Of a stretch of DNA of 64,000 bases, positions 62,420 through 64,000 are shown piece after piece. The stretch is from Parabacteroides sp. PF5-6 (GTDB taxonomy: Bacteria; Bacteroidota; Bacteroidia; Bacteroidales; Tannerellaceae). The stretch spans positions 1-64,000 of the forward strand of contig NZ_JAQFIN010000013.1 of the NCBI RefSeq assembly GCF_029504695.1, given 5' to 3'. The position numbers and the translations under genes are program-made. The notes below the pieces were generated by a model that made no database searches, was not told the origin of the DNA, and saw only the letters and a program-made list of their open reading frames with translations. The stretch's first letter is position 1. Every line of letters starts with the position of its first letter.

Positions 62420-64000
62420 TCAATGCGCGGCAGTCAGGGAATAGGGTTTATCTTCTTTGCCAAATATTCTTTTCTTATTCGGAGAAGCCGACATTTCGAA
62501 GGTCAGGACACCACCGTCTTTGATGTCGTCGTAAGTGATATACGCTTTGTTGTATGGCTTGCCGTTCAGCTGAACCGCTTTCACATAGCGGCGGTTGTCG
62601 CTCACCTTGTCGGCCACGATCTCCAGGTATTTGCCTTCGCCCACTTTGACTTTCATATACGGGAAATAGGGGGCGCCGAAGATATACTGATCGGAGCCGG
62701 GGCAGACGGGATAGAAGCCCATCGCCGTAAAGATATACCAGGCCGACATCTGTCCGCAGTCGTCATTCCCACAGAGACCGTCGATAGCCGTTTGATACAT
62801 GCGGTTCATGATCTCGCGTACCCAGTACTGCGTGCGCCAGGGTTGCGAAGTCCAGGCATACAGGTAGGCGATATGGTGGCTGGGTTCATTGCCGTGTACA
62901 TAGTTACCCATAATGCCTTCGCGCGTCACATCTTCCGTATGCTCAAAGAATTCATCGGGCAGGTGCATGGTGAACAGCGAGTCCAGTCGATTGACAAACA
63001 CCTTGTCGCCTCCCATCTGTTGGATCAGGCCGTTCACATCGTGCGGCACATAGAACGAATAGTTCCATGAGTTTCCTTCGATAAAGCCTTCGCCATGGGT
63101 ATTCAACAGGTCGAACGGTGTTTTCCAGCTGCCGTCGCTCCGGCGGGCACGCACAAAGCCCAGGGTGGGATCAAATACGTTCTTGTAGTGGTTCGCCCGT
63201 TTTTTGTAGATCTCCGCCTCTTTCGTGCGGTTCATTTTCTTTGCCGTATGGTAGATTGTCCAGTCGTCGTAGGCATATTCGAGCGTGATGGACGAGCCGC
63301 TGCCGTTTTTATCGAAAGGCACATAACCCAGTCGCTTGTATTCGGCCGTGCCGTCATAATAATCCACATTCGAGCTGTTGATCATCGCCTCCAGGGCTTT
63401 CGACCGGTCGATAGCAATGCCTTTATCGATCGCGTCGGCCAATACGGAGACCGAGTGATAACCGATCATACACCAGTTTTCATTGCCCATGTGCGACCAT
63501 ACCGGCAGCGCCTTGTGTACGCTCTGTTCATAGTGTGCCAGCATGGAGTGCACGATATCCTTACTCCGGTCCCGGTTGATCAGGTTAAACAGCGGATGCA
63601 GCGCCCGGTAGGTATCCCATACGGAGAAGACCGTATAATTGGTAAAGCCATCCGCCTGATGAATATTATGGTCGATGCCCCGGTATTGGCCGTCGACATC
63701 CATATAGACCGACGGATTGATCAGCGTATGATAAAGCGAAGTATAGAGCATGGTCTTTTTGTCGTCATCGCCTTTTACCTCGAGGACATCCAGCTCGCGA
63801 TTCCATTTGTCCCAGGCCTGAGCCACCAGCTGGTCGAAGGTTTTTCCGGCTGTCTCCGCCTCCAGATTCCTGACGGCTCCTTCCGTACTGACTGCCGAGA
63901 GAGCCACGCGGATCTCTAAGGTATGCTCCGGATCCTTTCCGAAATCGAAATGGGCAACGATCTTTCTGCCACTCATCTCCGGGAAGTTATGATGTTGGTC
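62420..64000 (-). CDS. GH92-family alpha-mannosidase, C-terminal part (runs off window)
   Basis: The frame is open to the last base; at least 526 residues are seen, and the family is usually about 700-780, so the N-terminal beta-sandwich and signal peptide lie outside. The internal ATG at 63976 is not the true start. The (alpha/alpha)6 catalytic region shows VFSVWDTYRALHPLFNLI, VWSHMGNENWCMIGYHSVSV and GLCGNDDCGQMSAWYIFTAM, which include GH92 catalytic and calcium-binding residues. Members are calcium-dependent exo-mannosidases that trim N-glycans of host or fungal origin. The gene is last in its transcription unit as seen here. Confidence 0.95.
   Translation of the reverse strand, partial: DQHHNFPEMSGRKIVAHFDFGKDPEHTLEIRVALSAVSTEGAVRNLEAETAGKTFDQLVAQAWDKWNRELDVLEVKGDDDKKTMLYTSLYHTLINPSVYMDVDGQYRGIDHNIHQADGFTNYTVFSVWDTYRALHPLFNLINRDRSKDIVHSMLAHYEQSVHKALPVWSHMGNENWCMIGYHSVSVLADAIDKGIAIDRSKALEAMINSSNVDYYDGTAEYKRLGYVPFDKNGSGSSITLEYAYDDWTIYHTAKKMNRTKEAEIYKKRANHYKNVFDPTLGFVRARRSDGSWKTPFDLLNTHGEGFIEGNSWNYSFYVPHDVNGLIQQMGGDKVFVNRLDSLFTMHLPDEFFEHTEDVTREGIMGNYVHGNEPSHHIAYLYAWTSQPWRTQYWVREIMNRMYQTAIDGLCGNDDCGQMSAWYIFTAMGFYPVCPGSDQYIFGAPYFPYMKVKVGEGKYLEIVADKVSDNRRYVKAVQLNGKPYNKAYITYDDIKDGGVLTFEMSASPNKKRIFGKEDKPYSLTAAH

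Noticed and set aside
62420-63976. Complete short GH92 protein starting at 63976
   Set aside because: The frame stays open to base 64000 and the family needs an N-terminal domain, so the gene is cut by the window edge.

Overview
The window looks like ordinary chromosome of a member of the order Bacteroidales (phylum Bacteroidota), probably Parabacteroides or a near relative; the genus is inference. The evidence is the many promoters of the Bacteroidetes type (TTTG, 19-21 bp, TAnnTTTG), the absence of Shine-Dalgarno leaders, and the gene content: a BF3164-type lipoprotein, GH92 mannosidase, C10 protease, M56/BlaI pair, U32 protein, and exported proteins with type IX secretion-like C-termini. 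No phage, complete insertion sequence or CRISPR array was seen.

Layout. 1-305: 5' end of a 16S rRNA gene (minus strand) with its promoter. 697-6402: cupin, a small-RNA candidate, a three-gene operon of two rhomboid proteases plus an EEP phosphatase, HU and argS. 6631-14420: topA, a large plug-domain exported protein, a TPR protein and an exported beta-helix protein. 14421-15995: a 1.6-kb gene desert packed with at least seven kinds of repeat. 15996-25045: an efflux operon (adaptor, RND permease, TolC, second RND permease). 25374-33662: BF3164 lipoprotein, a second copy of the small-RNA candidate, dusB, U32 protein and thioesterase, alpha/beta hydrolase, dprA. 33962-35002: an AT-rich Fic protein flanked by repeat arrays. 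35593-45098: tRNA-Lys, AI-2E transporter, dacB, then a MacAB-TolC-type operon ending in a LytS/LytTR-type two-component pair. 45296-64000: esterase, a second repeat-rich gap with a DUF6266-like gene, DPP4-like peptidase, C10 protease, BlaI/M56/TPR cluster, AI-2E transporter, S41 protease, Na/Pi cotransporter, nucleoside kinase, EamA transporter and a GH92 gene running off the edge.

The genes themselves belong to recognisable families. The most unusual signal is between them: at least eight intergenic loci hold mini-arrays whose unit is 20-22 bp (one is 11 bp), in several unrelated sequence families, many built on palindromic cores. The phasing is exact at most loci and matches one or two turns of DNA. 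Alongside these are promoter-bearing repeats, foldback elements with inverted repeats of 11, 39 and 87 bp, and simple AT repeats that merge with the 3' ends of four genes and have entered two coding sequences in frame.
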